A stretch of DNA of 64,000 bases from Symbiodinium natans (GCA_905221605.1 CAJNDS010000779.1:1589001-1653000); one strand, 5' to 3'; counted from the first letter of the stretch, positions 43,825 to 54,374 are shown. Notes: generated by a model not told the origin, from the letters alone. A program made the numbers and translations.

Positions 43825-43902
43825 GTCGCGGAGCTTCAAGTGGGCTTTGTGAACCTCGCCCGCAGCGTCGAGTGCTTCGCTCGCTTCGTGCCTGAGACAG
43901 TC
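43825..43902 (+). CDS. Cyclase exon A
   Basis: 26 codons between TGTCAG|G and GTC|GTGCCT. It includes NLARSVECFARFVPETV, the helix that precedes cyclase catalytic domains in many protist and bacterial proteins (RFVP motif). Confidence 0.8.
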
Positions 43903-46900
43903 GTGCCTGGCGCAAGAAGATGGATTTACAATCGCAGGGCTTAGACATAGGCAGCTTGCAGGCCTTTTCGACTCACAGGCTTGCAAGGGGCGGGGTTAGC
44001 TTAGCTTTTTCTGTGGTGGGGTAGCTTCTGCTTGCGTAGCTGAGCCGGTACCCAGACAAAGAAGAGACCACATTGGGGAGGTAGGTGTGAAGTCGTAGCT
44101 CAACAGATACATGTTTTCGGGGTTGGCCAAGCCCGAAAGCCCAAATCTCAGAAGTAAACCCTAAACCCTAAACCCTATAAACCCTAGAACCCTAGAACCC
44201 TAGAACCCTAGAAGCCCCAGAAACCCTAGAAACCCTAGAAGCCCTAGAAACCCTAGAAACCCTCTAAACCCTAAACCCTAACACTACCTCTCTTCGCTCT
44301 CAATGGGGGGTCGGGCAAACAGACAGATGTTATTTTCGGGATTCGGTGCATAAGCCCTTTTCGGGGTGGAGAGGGCTCACGGATCTACGTCTCACCCTAA
44401 ACCCTAAACCCTGAACCCTGAACCCTAAACCCAAACCCCGAACCCTAAACCCGAAACTTTTTTGTTCCGACGGCGGACTTTAAATCCTCCGCGCCCCAGA
44501 GACACATCTTGTGGAGGAGTCTATGGGGGTGGGGGGGTTTGCGCGTGCATGCTGGCATGAGTGCCCGATGCGACGAACTTTCGTCCTGGCGCAGTATTAA
44601 GACTGGGAATGGCAATCTGCGAAAGCCCAGCACCGGTACTAGCACGATGCTTCGCCAAGAAAGTTCAATGCTTTGCTCCATGATGCTCCGTTTCAGTCTA
44701 TATCCTTAAACGCAATTTGAGTTGTTCAGAAGTGATGTAGATACTTCCTGTTGCTAGCGGCATGCACCTCCCAAACAAGGAGCTAATCAACCAAGTCCAC
44801 TACCACCTAGCCCTAAACCCTAAACCCTAAAACCGCCCTGGACTCCTAAACCGCTGACCGCCTTGCTGCTGAGAGGTGCGCTCCATCCTGCGTGGGGATC
44901 GCAACTCCACCACCATCAACGTCCGGAAGCGGCAGGTCTTTTGGCCTTGGGGCATAGGGTTTAGGGTTCAGGGTTCAGGGTTTAGGGTTTATAGGGTTTA
45001 GGGTTTACATGCATGCTGATCTTTCTTTGGTGTGTGAGTGTGTGTTCTTTTGTTGACCTGATGGGGTGAGTATAGCAGACGTGCGGATGAGGGAGATTTG
45101 TCACGTATGCTTTCGGCTTTCGGTGATGAGTTGTTGCATGGAAACCCTCAGCATCAGAACCCTGAACCCTAAACCCTAAACCCTACTGTAAACCCTAAAC
45201 CCTAAACCTTCAACCTCAACTCGATAGTCAACCCCTGCACATCTCACGCCTCTGGAGTTTCAGAAGCCAGGGGGTTTCCGATGTTCGGGGTACCTTAATG
45301 CGGTCCTCATTATAGGGGGGTCCTACTATTTGGGGATGTATACTGGGGTCCCCTACGTTCGTGCACCCCGCACCGCGACGGCAAAAGTTCGCGCAAGGGT
45401 CTGCTCGGAAGGTGACGATCATGTTTTCGGACATCCGTGGCTTTACTTCGATCTCGGAGGTGTTGTCACAAGAGGCGGGCTCTGGGTCGCGCTGAATATG
45501 TATTTAGTTAGGGTTCAGTTAGGGTTTAGGGTTTATATGCTTCCCCCCCCCCTCCCCCCCAAGAAGTCCACCGAAAGGACAGTCTAAGGACAGTCTAAGG
45601 GGGCGAGGTGTTGCTCCGTAGGCCGCGAGCGCACCCTTTAAACCCTGATTCAGTTTTTGAATCAAACCGGGATCCCAGATTCAAGGTTCAAGATGCCTGG
45701 GAAAAGTTTGTGAGCATCTTGAATCTTGAATCTTGATCCCGGCTTGATTCAAAAATTAAATCAAATTGAATCAAGCTTGCCCCTCGCCCCACCCCGCACC
45801 CCCAACCCCCCCACACCTCACCCAACCCCCCAGCCCCAAACCCACCCCCGCCCCCCGCCCCCCGCCCCCGGAGGGCTTCGCCGAAATCATTGATAATCAC
45901 GGAGGGGGGGGGGGGGGGGGGCGATTTACATGAATATCTATACATGGTGACTCCACACTGTTCTTGTTTTGCACATTCTTGTTTTGCACATGCCTCTCAG
46001 AGCCACGCTTAGATTTGCCGAACCAACCTGTGTGACACTTTATCCGAAGTTTCGAATCCAATCCTTCTCCACACAGCCTTCATTTTGAAAGTGGCTCCTC
46101 GCAGCGTGACTTGGGTTCGCATGGCCGGGCAAGGAAACAGATTTGCCAATCAACCCTTCAACCCCAGCCTCCCTCCCCCTCCCCCCCCCTCCCTCCCCCC
46201 TCCGCCCCCCCCCCCCCTCCCCCCCTCCCCCCCCCCCCCCGCCTCCTCCCCTCCCCCCCCCCCCTCCCCCCCCCCCCCCCCTCCCCCCCACCTGTTCGTA
46301 TGTAGAAGCCATAGATGGGCGATGACATGTGGACATCTAGAGCTCCTCAAGATAGTCCTGCTTTTTGATGCTACTAAGTACCCTCGCTTAAGTAAGGGTA
46401 ACTTCGTGCTTACTTATTTTGGATAGGTCGGGTAATCAGGGCAGGGATGGTGCCAGGATTTGCTTACGTTGCTCTACCTCTACCTCAGTGAGATGACGAA
46501 CATCGTTGAGCAGAGGGGTGGTGTCGTGAGCGACGCTTCTTTCGGCAGTTAGCAATGATTGGCTATAGGACCCAGAGTACCCAGAGTAGGGATTCGGTTC
46601 CCTTGGCACTAAACCCTCACAACCAACCAAGGCACCCTCTTCCTTTCTAGGCGACTCATGGGTCTAATGATTTCATGTGGGCTGAGACGTCGAAGTCTCA
46701 TGTAGTTTATCGCCAGATTAAACTCCAATTAGACCCCCCACTCCTTGGAGCGGCCCATTATTTCCAATCCCTGAATTTTATGGGTTTTTATAGGTTCGAG
46801 GGGGGACAGGCTCAAGTCAAGCTTGCCCCAGGGCCCACCCCTCAATATCTCAGCCTCGAGTTGCGAACCTGCCATGCGGCTTGAAACCTGCCCTCAAGCC

Positions 46901-49900
46901 TGAACCCTTAATCGGCCCCCTAGGGACGAAGTCTAAACGAAGCGTAATCGGTTTATCTATGGTCCTAAAAGTCTTATGGTTGAGATTTCAGGCGCTTTTT
47001 GAGGCATAGGGTTGTGAAGGCTTCAGAGTTGCTGGGGAGTCCCTAGCAGGGCTAACTGGGCCCCTTGAGAGTTAGAAAAAGCGGTTAGTCAGGGCTCGGG
47101 GCAGGCGGGTACCCCCCAGAAGAGAAACAAAAACTGCCGGCAGAACAAGGGTTATAAACCCTAATTAAGCCCTAAACCCTAAACCCTACACTTTATCAGG
47201 GGTGTAAGGGTCTTGGGCTTCGGGTTCTGCCTCCGAACTTTACGCCCTGACTCAACCCGGAGGCTGTACACAGCCCATGCCCACACAAACCATGCAGGCG
47301 AGTGGTTCTCTTTTACGCTTCCATTATCGCCATAACTAGCACCAACCAATGTATCCTTATTGGGAGATACTGTAGGTGCTGGCCTATCATACCCTAAACC
47401 CTAAACCCCAAACCTTAAACCCCAAACCCTAAACCCTAAACCCTAAACCCGAGCCCCTTTCAAGCCGCGAGCTGCACCAGGAGATTCTCGGCGATGGTCT
47501 GCTGGTTCTCTGGAACACCCCGGATGACTTGGAGGACCTACGCTTGGCTTTCTTCTGGTTGGCTCTTAGGACTTCACTTTTTGGGCTTTTGTAGAAACTG
47601 TAATAAGGAGCCTAGAAGGGGTTCAAAAGTCAGCCAAGTACAAGTAGGCCCTTTACTATACCAACTTTAATTCGGGACTTATAACCTGAATAGTAGGACT
47701 TACAACCCAAGGAAGGGGTATAACCCTACTTATATCTATACATGTAGGAGGTTCTGAAGACTTGCCTGGCTTGACCTGCAGAAGTTTTCGACTTGGGGAA
47801 CTCGAGCTTTTTGGTCGGGAAGGGATCGCCACTGGCATGGCCCACGTGAGAGGGTGTTGCCTTCAAGGGCATCTTACCTCAACCATATTCTCACAGCCCA
47901 TGGTCCTGAACCAGCAACCAAAGGACCACAATGTCGCAGCCTGCTCGGCGGCGATCGCCCAGCAGAAGGCGCAGCTCTAGGCTCTACACTTTGAAGGGTC
48001 CGCTGCGGGTTGGTTGAGAGTTGGGGCTCTCAGTTGCCCTTGCCTGTAGGGCATTGTCGGGATTTGTAGGGCGAAATGCGCTTTGCCCTGTGAGGAATTC
48101 AGGTGCAGGTATAGGGTTTTTTCGCCGAGGCGAGGAGTCCAATACTGAAAGGTGGTTCTTGGCAACACGAAGACCGTGCAGACCGTACGTTTGATCCACG
48201 TTGCGGCTCTACATGCTTTGCTCTGGTTTGTACAGTCTGCACCCTTCCCAACACTTTCCGCCTGGTGGCCCCACGTTTCCTGTTCCAGCGGAATACGTAC
48301 GGGAAGTGTTTGAAGTGCACCCAATTGTGTCTCGAGTGTGACAAAGAGAGTGATTCAAGTGACCCAGTGAACATTGCAACACACCGCTGGAAGGGACCCA
48401 CACGTCCCAAGCGACCGAGTGGATGAACTTGTTTACTTTGACCCACGTACAGTTTGACGCCAAGCAACCCAAGTGTCCCTGCATGTTGCTTTGTAATGAA
48501 AAGTGGGCGGTCTAGGGTGGGTCTGCAGACTAAGGCGCGCTCACAAAGCGCGCTTCCGTATGGCACGCCCTACACCCTGACGAGCGAGTCACTGCTTTGT
48601 TAGCTAACCTTTAAAAGCAGAAACAATGTTACATAGTGTGCCCTGCAATGTGGGGGTTTACAACAGTATGGGCCCCAATAAGGTACACGGAAACCCCCAA
48701 GTCAGCTAGGCCTGAGGCAGCAAGACCCTGACCAGCGGTAGGTTTGAATATAACTTCACATGTTGATTACCCTTAATCCCCTAGAGAATCCTTATAAAGC
48801 CGTATTGTTTTTTTAACATAGGGCCCTCCCCCCCCCCCCCCCCCCAAAAACAAAAAAAAAAAAAAACCCCCCCCCCCCCCCCCCCCCCGACGAGGCACTT
48901 CCAAAGTTGAACGCCACCTTCGCGGGCATGGGGCTGCCGAGTGTGGCCATACGCATCGGGCTGCACACTGGCGAGCCTCGGCCATCCCTGCCCTGGAGTT
49001 CCAGGCCTTGGAGTATTTGCATTGAAGAAGGAATATAATATTATATATATATATATAAGTATATACAAGTTTTTATTTATATTTATATTCTACTTATGTA
49101 TGTGTTTATATTATATCTATATTTATGTTTGTTTCTATGTTTATATTTGTATTTAGATTCATATTTTATATTTACATTTATGTTCATATTGATATTTATT
49201 TATGTGTATAAACAACTACCCTACGATATCAAAAACATAGTATGGTACAATACAATATAGCGGGCACAGGGTGAGTTCTTGTCGCGCAAGCGTACTCACT
49301 ACTTAAGACTCCCAGATTCAGCTCAACATCGTGAAGGTGAGTGTGCAAGACCATACACTGCATCATGTTTTTAGTTGTTTGGTTTTTGTGATGTGTGTTA
49401 TGTGTGTACAGATGTTTTTTTTTCGGAGGTCCTGGACATATTGCCAAGATTGCAAGGGCTCTAGACACAAGCTCTTCGGCTTCAGGGACTAAAGCACCGA
49501 TTTCGTCCCAGATCCGCGATTCCAGTTCCCGATTGAACTCCTTCCAACATATCATATGATGACCGGGTGCCCCAGAAATGGATCCACGATCGGGATATGA
49601 CGTATCATCTCGACACAGCCTTGAGGAAAGATATCGCCCTCCTCTCTCAACATGTCATTATCCTCCCTGCCTTGTCCATACGGTTGGGTGTCCTATGGTA
49701 TGTGTAGTTCTGGGCTTCTGCGGAGAGTAGCTTCAAAGCAAGAAGCCCCTAATCGTTGAGGATGTTCTTGCCGGCAACATTGGCAGCAACAAGAAAATGA
49801 AGCTCCTCGGCCTTATGCTTGACCGCAAAAGCGGTCTAGGGTTTAGGGGTGCATAGGGTTTGTTCGAAGGAATCCCCTGTGTTACACCATCCCTAAACCC

Positions 49901-51084
49901 TAAACCCTAAACCCTAAACCCTAAACCCTAACCCCCAATCTTTGCCGAAGTACAGCTATGAGCCGACCTTAAACCTTAAGCTCCAGGACCGGTGCTTATA
50001 AGTGGGCTGATAAGTGCCCTAAGCACGGTTAGGACCAGCTAGAACTATGATTATACTTCTAACCCTGTTCATAAAGACCCATGAACCTCCAAGTAGAAAG
50101 CACTCCATCCTAAACCCTACTCTCCTGAGCTCGAGAGGTACGGCTGCATGGGCGACCCGATCAACCTAGCAAGCCGGCTTGAAGGCTCTGTAGCTCAGGG
50201 TGGAGGTACTTTGATGTGTGGCTAAGGGTGCGCCTCAGTGACCCTTGCACCCGGCATTGTTTCGCACAAAGCTGTCCTGTTCCTGAGCATGACACCTCCG
50301 GAGAAGCTGCATGTCAGAGAGGGGGAGGGGCTAAGCCAGCTGGTGAAAACCTAAACCCTAAACCTTAAACCGCGTTGTTTGGGGCCCACAAGGATGCTTG
50401 CTCTATATTTGGCGAAACAAGTGTGAGCAGCTCAGAAAGATCATTTACCCCAAGAAAAGACCAGCGCTGGCCAGGGCTCGCCAAACACTACGGGGTCGGC
50501 ACACTGTGCTCAGATGCGACGTGCGCGTCTTTGCCCAACACATTTCTGCGCCTGGCCTACTATGGGGGTCGGAAGAATTACTACTAGTATTCCCTTGTAA
50601 CTATGGTCCCTTTATAATTACACTATACTAGTAGTAAGTATGGTCCCTTTATAATTACTACTAGTATTCCCTTGCAATCATGGTCCCTTTATGAATATAC
50701 TAGAAGACCCCCCAGAACCCTGTCCTAATCATTTAGGCGTCTATATTGGGGAGTAACACTGCCCCGCTCCACTCCTGAACACCGCAAAAACTGAAAGGCA
50801 GCCACGACTTTTAAAAAAGAGAGCCAGGTGGAATTGCAGCATCACTCCGCGCCTTATGGCTTGACGGTCCCCGTGCATCACGTGAGTCAGCTAGCAGGGC
50901 AAGAGCTACGTGGGTTGCAGTGAAGGCTTGCAGAAGGAACAAGCTTGATTATGCGATGCAGAATGCCGCCGAAATCACGAAGGAGTCAACTCCTCCCAGG
51001 TGCAGACAGCTGGACTTGGTGAAGGTGAAAGGCAAGGAGGAGGCTGTGTGGGTGTATGCCACCTTGCTGCACCAGACCTCCTGA
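43825..51084 (+). CDS. Class III nucleotide cyclase, split gene (catalytic domain)
   Basis: Eleven plus-strand blocks, 43825-43902, 44876-44935, 45412-45474, 46457-46531, 47481-47534, 47924-47968, 48895-48972, 49761-49801, 50138-50184, 50475-50554 and 51010-51084, join in phase to about 232 residues. They match a class III adenylyl/guanylyl cyclase domain from its N-terminal helix to its end. Both metal Asp are present (FSDIRGFTS and LGDGLL), as are the transition-state Asn and Arg (INLASRLE). The first purine-specifying position is Glu (SEILGD), as in guanylyl cyclases, while the second (YGCMGD) is Gly or Cys, so the substrate is unclear. It would make cAMP or cGMP. Donors are GT, GC or GA and acceptors are nearly all AG|G. 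The N-terminal part of the gene, and any sensor or membrane domain, was not found. Confidence 0.85.
44876..44935 (+). CDS. Cyclase exon B
   Basis: 20 codons between GAGAG|G and CAG|GTCTTT. It includes SILRGDRNSTTINVRKRQ, the L-G-x-x...R-x-R linker that leads into the first beta strand. Intron A-B is 973 nt and contains CCCTAAA and CCCTAGAA arrays. Confidence 0.8.
45412..45474 (+). CDS. Cyclase exon C, first metal Asp
   Basis: 21 codons starting VTIMFSDIRGFTSISE after GGAAG|G. The Asp of FSDI is the first metal ligand. The end is set at a GC donor, which gives the family length before exon D. A GT donor after ISE (45460) would be five residues short. Confidence 0.85.
45647..45762. repeat. Foldback element in a cyclase intron
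   Basis: GATTCAGTTTTTGAATCAA and CCGGGATC on the left are matched inverted by GATCCCGG, then TTGATTCAAAAATTAAATC, on the right, with GATTCAAGGTTCAAGATGC facing GCATCTTGAATCTTGAATC around the loop. Confidence 0.85.
46168..46290. repeat. Pyrimidine tract
   Basis: About 120 nt of C with scattered T on the plus strand, so the minus strand is G-rich. Confidence 0.95.
46457..46531 (+). CDS. Cyclase exon D
   Basis: 25 codons after TGCCAG|G, reading LLYLYLSEMTNIVEQRGGVV plus flanks. The end is placed at a GA donor (AGC|GACGCT) because this restores the family spacing of six residues between GG and GD. A GT donor six bases earlier is the alternative. Confidence 0.8.
47481..47534 (+). CDS. Cyclase exon E, second metal Asp
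   Basis: 18 codons, EILGDGLLVLWNTPDDLE, after CACCAG|G. The Asp after Gly is the second metal ligand. Glu at the first position occupies the purine-specifying site. The donor side reads GAG|GACC. Confidence 0.85.
47924..47968 (+). CDS. Cyclase exon F
   Basis: 15 codons, DHNVAACSAAIAQQK, between CAAAG|G and a GC donor. Matches the cyclase helix DHA..A..AA..Q. The intron before it is bounded on both sides by AGGACC. Confidence 0.85.
47969..48894 (+). other. Cyclase intron F-G with unassigned unique sequence
   Basis: A 926-nt intron. Positions 48000-48600 lack telomere-type repeats and have several long frames on both strands, including a minus-strand frame of 155 codons. No domain is recognised, so this may be a degraded insertion. 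A MITE-F fragment is at 48651-48702, and C/A homopolymer runs at 48825-48888 lie next to the acceptor. Confidence 0.5.
48895..48972 (+). CDS. Cyclase exon G
   Basis: 26 codons after GACGAG|G, including LPSVAIRIGLHTG, the conserved RIG.HTG strand. The end is at GGC|GAGCCT (GA donor). The acceptor lies directly after homopolymer runs. Confidence 0.85.
49761..49801 (+). CDS. Cyclase exon H
   Basis: 41 nt after GTTGAG|G, reading DVLAGNIGSNKKM and ending in phase 2 at a GC donor. Corresponds to the V-x-G-N-I-G-S segment of class III cyclases. Confidence 0.85.
50138..50184 (+). CDS. Cyclase exon I, transition-state residues
   Basis: 47 nt after GAGAG|G, reading YGCMGDPINLASRLE. The Asn and Arg of NLASR are the transition-state residues. 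It ends in phase 1 at a GC donor. Confidence 0.9.
50475..50554 (+). CDS. Cyclase exon J
   Basis: 80 nt after GGCCAG|G, reading LAKHYGVGTLCSDATCASLP and then NTFLRL, matching the family segment after NLASRLEG. GC donor. Confidence 0.85.
51010..51084 (+). CDS. Cyclase terminal exon K
   Basis: 24 codons plus TGA (51082-51084): LDLVKVKGKEEAVWVYATLL, then HQTS. This is the conserved end V-K-G-K-x-x-P/A-V-x-V-Y. The acceptor is set at AGACAG|CTG by phase. An AG|G eleven bases upstream gives the wrong frame. Confidence 0.85.
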   Translation: MDLVKVKGKEEAVWVYATLLHQTS

Positions 51085-51876
51085 ACTCCATCCCTATCGA
51101 AGTCGCTCGAAGAAGCTAGGGTTTCGGGTTTAGGGTCGCTTAGGGTTTAGGGTTTAGCGTTTAGGGTCTTCCTCAGCTGGTGGTGGTTGGATCCTATGCG
51201 GCAGTGGGGCTTAGTGTCCGAAGCCAGTGAGCCTCTGCAGAACCGGGTCCTCCACTAGCAAATGGGCCTCTGTCATGATACAGGGCCCATTTGTAACAAG
51301 TAAGACAATCATCTAGAAAACTTGCCGTGGAAAGTCACCCTGAACCCTAATTCCCTAAACCCTAAGCCCCATTGATCAGCAGAAAGAAACTGAACTGTGA
51401 TGACAGGAGTCAAGCCGCTTATCCTTGCCGGTCCCCAAACCCTCCACGTAGGCGGTGCCTCTTTGTGCCCCTAGCTGGTTCCCTCAAGTCCCTGCACTTC
51501 CCTAAGCGCCCTAGATGCCGTAGCTGCCCTCCAACTAGTGCCTGGCCGAGCTAGAAAAGACGAGGAGTTGATCGACGAATGCCCGGGACCTGCCGATGAT
51601 CACCCCAAGAGCAGGCGCACGGAGCGGAGTTCTGGGCTTCAGAGGTTTAGGCCCCATAGACTCTTGTGTTGCAGGTGGGAGGCAGTCCCACGCAGGAGGC
51701 TATTTTTTCCGAGGCTGAATTCCCTTCCATGCCCGGGGTTACATTGACTCTTGCTCGACTGAGCCAGTGCGAGCCGTGCCCCCGGTGCATCGCTTGTGCA
51801 TGCAAAAAGAAGGTGAGCAACATCACCAGCACACCGGGAAAGGAAAGGAGTTTCGGCTAACTAACGGTGTGGGTTA
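51085..51876. other. 3' flank of cyclase gene
   Basis: Short TTTAGGG and CCCTAAA fragments near 51120-51160 and 51345-51365. No supported exon. Several frames at 51370-51860 are open but not recognised. Confidence 0.5.
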
Positions 51877-51972
51877 CCAGGACGGGCCAGTATACCCGAT
51901 ATTATGACCCCTTAAAAAGCCCCTTTATAGGGCTGATTATGGGGATTATAGGGCCAAATAGCCCATCCTTGG
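51877..51972. mobile_element. MITE-B copy
   Basis: Ends CCAGGACGGGC and GCCCATCCTTGG with TA on both sides. The interior has the family CCCCTTAAAAAG and GGGGATTATAGGG blocks. About 96 bp. Confidence 0.8.
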
Positions 51973-52084
51973 TAACAGGGCTCAAGGGGGAGCACATGCT
52001 GTCCCAGGCTTATTCAACTCTACCACGGCGCGCTGGAAGCGTTCCACCGCCGAGACTTCGCCGCTTGGCCTCACGGTTCGGACG

Positions 52085-52220
52085 TTTTGGATGGTTTAGG
52101 GTTTAGGGTTTATAAGGTTAGGGTTTAGGGTTTAGAGGGTTCATAGGGTTTATAGGGTTTATAGGGTTTGTAGGGTTCAAAGGGTTTATAAGGTTTATGG
52201 GGTTTATAGGGTCTTAGGGA
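52085..52220. repeat. Variant array, TTTATAGGG unit
   Basis: TTTAGGG units pass into tandem units of the form TTTATAGGG and related TTTGTAGGG/TTTATGGGG. Confidence 0.9.
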
Positions 52221-52318
52221 TCAACAAGCTGGAAGTTTGTCAGGGTCGGTGCTTTGGGCGACTTCAACTACATGTCAAATCCCCGTAGATGTAGCCACGT
52301 CCGCCTTCCGAGGCGCAG

Positions 52319-52453
52319 GCCATGCACTTGGCGAGGTCCTACTTGGCGCAGGACGCGGCGACCCCTGAACCTTGGCGCATGCACACGGGATACACCGGCA
52401 ACATATTCACATGGCGCGCGAAGACATTTTTCCACAGCGCATCAGCTTGCCAG
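52319..52453 (+). CDS. Orphan exon candidate, 45 codons
   Basis: After GCGCAG|G the frame reads AMHLARSYLAQDAATPEPWR and goes on to HTGYTGNIFTWRAKTFF. It ends shortly before a TAG at 52457-52459. Other frames in 52254-52720 are also open, so this is tentative. No family is recognised. Confidence 0.4.
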
Positions 52454-52899
52454 AGTTAGCTCCGCACGCATCGACGCAAGACCACGTTGCTGGCCTTCGG
52501 CGACACGCAACTTGTAGCTGAGAGCACCCATTCCAACCCCGACGCCTCGGTTCATGGAGGGCCGCACAAGGCTGTGTTTCTGAGTCACAGGCTCTAAATT
52601 TGTCCAACGTCCAACCATGGCCGACATACACGGCCAAGAGTACTGTAGCAAGCACAGGCTCTGTTCCTCTGCACATTCCATTCCCTGCATGCCCTTTGCC
52701 CTTGACCTTTGAGATGTCTGAAGCAAACCCTAAACCCTAAACCCTAAACCCTGCTTATGCCATGAGGCCATGAGGCCTCCTTAGCATGGCTCTTGTCCTT
52801 GACTGAAAGAGCGACCTCACGAATGCTCCACTCCATATTCCTTCACATCCCCGTTAGGCCTTCGCCTCTATAGAAGCCCCTAAGCCCTTGCTACTGGGA

Positions 52900-53038
52900 C
52901 ATGTGGGGGTCTACCAAAATTGTGGGAACCCCGAGAATAGACCCCCTAACCAATTAAATAGTAGGATTCTCTTGTCATCTGTCATCAGGTCATCAGGACC
53001 CCAGCAAGGTAGCCCTAATTTCGGCAACCCCCCACGTG
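52900..53038. mobile_element. MITE-F copy
   Basis: A 139-bp element with ends CATGTGGGGGTCTACCAAAA and TTTCGGCAACCCCCCACGTG. The interior carries AAATAGTAGGATTC and CAGGACCCCAGCAAGGTA. Fragments of the family occur near 14213, 25341, 37171, 45287 and 48651. Confidence 0.75.
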
Positions 53039-53055
53039 TTTGCCTTTGATGGAAG

Positions 53056-53115
53056 GAGCCCGATGACCTCCCATCACAGCTTCTCCTTGAGCGTGCCGAG
53101 GCTCTTGAACAGATT
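53056..53115 (+). CDS. Orphan internal exon
   Basis: 20 codons, EPDDLPSQLLLERAEALEQI, between GGAAG|G and ATT|GTGGCT. It begins 17 nt after MITE-F. An acidic helix of unknown family. Confidence 0.5.
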
Positions 53116-53823
53116 GTGGCTTGCAAATTGGGGGGGGGGGGGGGGGGGCCTGGTCAGCTTCAGCTTATGTAGGCCTTGTAGGAAGTTTTCTTAGAAGGGA
53201 GAGGGCGTTTGAAGCAAAGAGCCTACAGGGCCCGGTTTCCTGGGTAGGCAAGTCAAAAAACTGCGAGAAGCCGTTAAAGGGCTTTGTAGCTTTGACCGCT
53301 GTTCGGGGCGGTTTCGCTTTCTTGTCAACCTGAACGGCTGACATCACAAGGCCCGGAAGCAAAGCGATTGACAGTATATCGGCGACTTGTAGGCAATGAA
53401 TCCCCTGCGCCTACGAGGAGTTGCTCAGACTCAGAGACGGCGCCGAGTAATATGAACCCCCCCCTGCCCCCTACTCTTAAATACTCATTCATTGCTATGT
53501 TATATATGTTCTAGATTGTTATAGTACATGGGGGTTGGGATTGGATGTTACGGGGTAGGGGGGCTTAGTGTCAGGGGAAGGGATGATACACACGTCTCAG
53601 AATTCAAAAGAACCCTTGCTATCAGAGAGGCACGTCAGGCCAAGACCTGCTTCAGAGGTGGCGCCAACCAAAGCACACCTGTTTAGGTTTTAGGGGTGTA
53701 GGGTTTGCAAAGTCTTATCGGATATCGGCTTGTGCGCGAAGGCGAAGGCAAAGAATCCCTCCTCAGCCCCAGACCCAGGCGAAAGGGCACCAAAGCCAAA
53801 TCCGCATCCCACGTGTATCTAGA

Positions 53824-53913
53824 CCAGGATGGGCTATTATACCCTATAATCTCTTGAAAGGCCGCTAATAGGGTTCATTGTGGGGATTTTTACGGCCAAA
53901 TAGCCCATCCTGG
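53824..53913. mobile_element. MITE-B copy, most intact
   Basis: A 90-bp element with ends CCAGGATGGGCTATTA and AATAGCCCATCCTGG. Confidence 0.85.
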
Positions 53914-53955
53914 GATGTAACCCATATGCCGGCGGGGAGCCGCGCGGCACGCTGC

Positions 53956-54098
53956 AGATCGGCACAGACAGCGCACCTCTGAGGGAGGAATCGGCCGAGG
54001 AGGCGTTACGTCGGCGCCGCATGGCTCGCCTTTGCACCGGGGCTATGGCGACAGGTTTAGGGAGTGATCTGGTCGAGGAGTCGCCCACGGACTACCAA
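53956..54098 (+). CDS. Orphan exon candidate
   Basis: One plus frame reads TDSAPLREESAEEALRRRRM and continues to a possible GTCCCA donor. It starts 42 nt after MITE-B. A minus-strand frame is also open, but the plus frame is more protein-like. Unknown family. Confidence 0.4.
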
Positions 54099-54181
54099 GT
54101 CCCAGTCCGTTCAGTGGCAGCGACGGCCTGCGCCGGCCGGTGCACTACCACCAATTAAGGCCTCCTTCGTGAGCCCTCCTA

Positions 54182-54281
54182 CTTACTTCGCCTTTAGTTG
54201 AACTTTAAACTTTTCGGGTTTCCTTATTTAGTAGGAATATTAAAGTTTAACCTTTTACCCCTTGGTTGTTGGAGAAGTAAG
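54182..54281. mobile_element. MITE-E copy 2
   Basis: A 100-bp element with ends CTTACTTC and GAAGTAAG and the same interior as copy 1 (AACTTTAAACTTTTCGGG, CCCCTTGGTTGTTGGAG) but with a single internal block. Confidence 0.8.
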
Positions 54282-54374
54282 CCTATTGGGCTTCGATAGG
54301 CAAGGCACTTCTGGGTGTTCAGGGTTTTGGGTTTAGGAGCGGTTCAAGAAGGCGGTTGCAGTTGGGAATTTCTT

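Larger units (their letters stand above)
45475..46456 (+). other. Cyclase intron C-D with foldback and pyrimidine tract
   Basis: A 982-nt intron with a TTTAGGG fragment, C runs, the AAGAT/ATCTT foldback at 45647-45762, a G run near 45903-45920, and an almost pure C/T tract at 46168-46290. The proline-rich and glycine-rich frames here are artefacts. Confidence 0.75.

Noticed and set aside
46040-46426. Proline-rich and glycine-rich frames on both strands
   Set aside because: Artefacts of the C/T tract inside cyclase intron C-D.
48099-48566. Minus-strand frame of 155 codons
   Set aside because: No recognised domain, and it lies in a cyclase intron with competing open frames. Recorded only as an unassigned insert.
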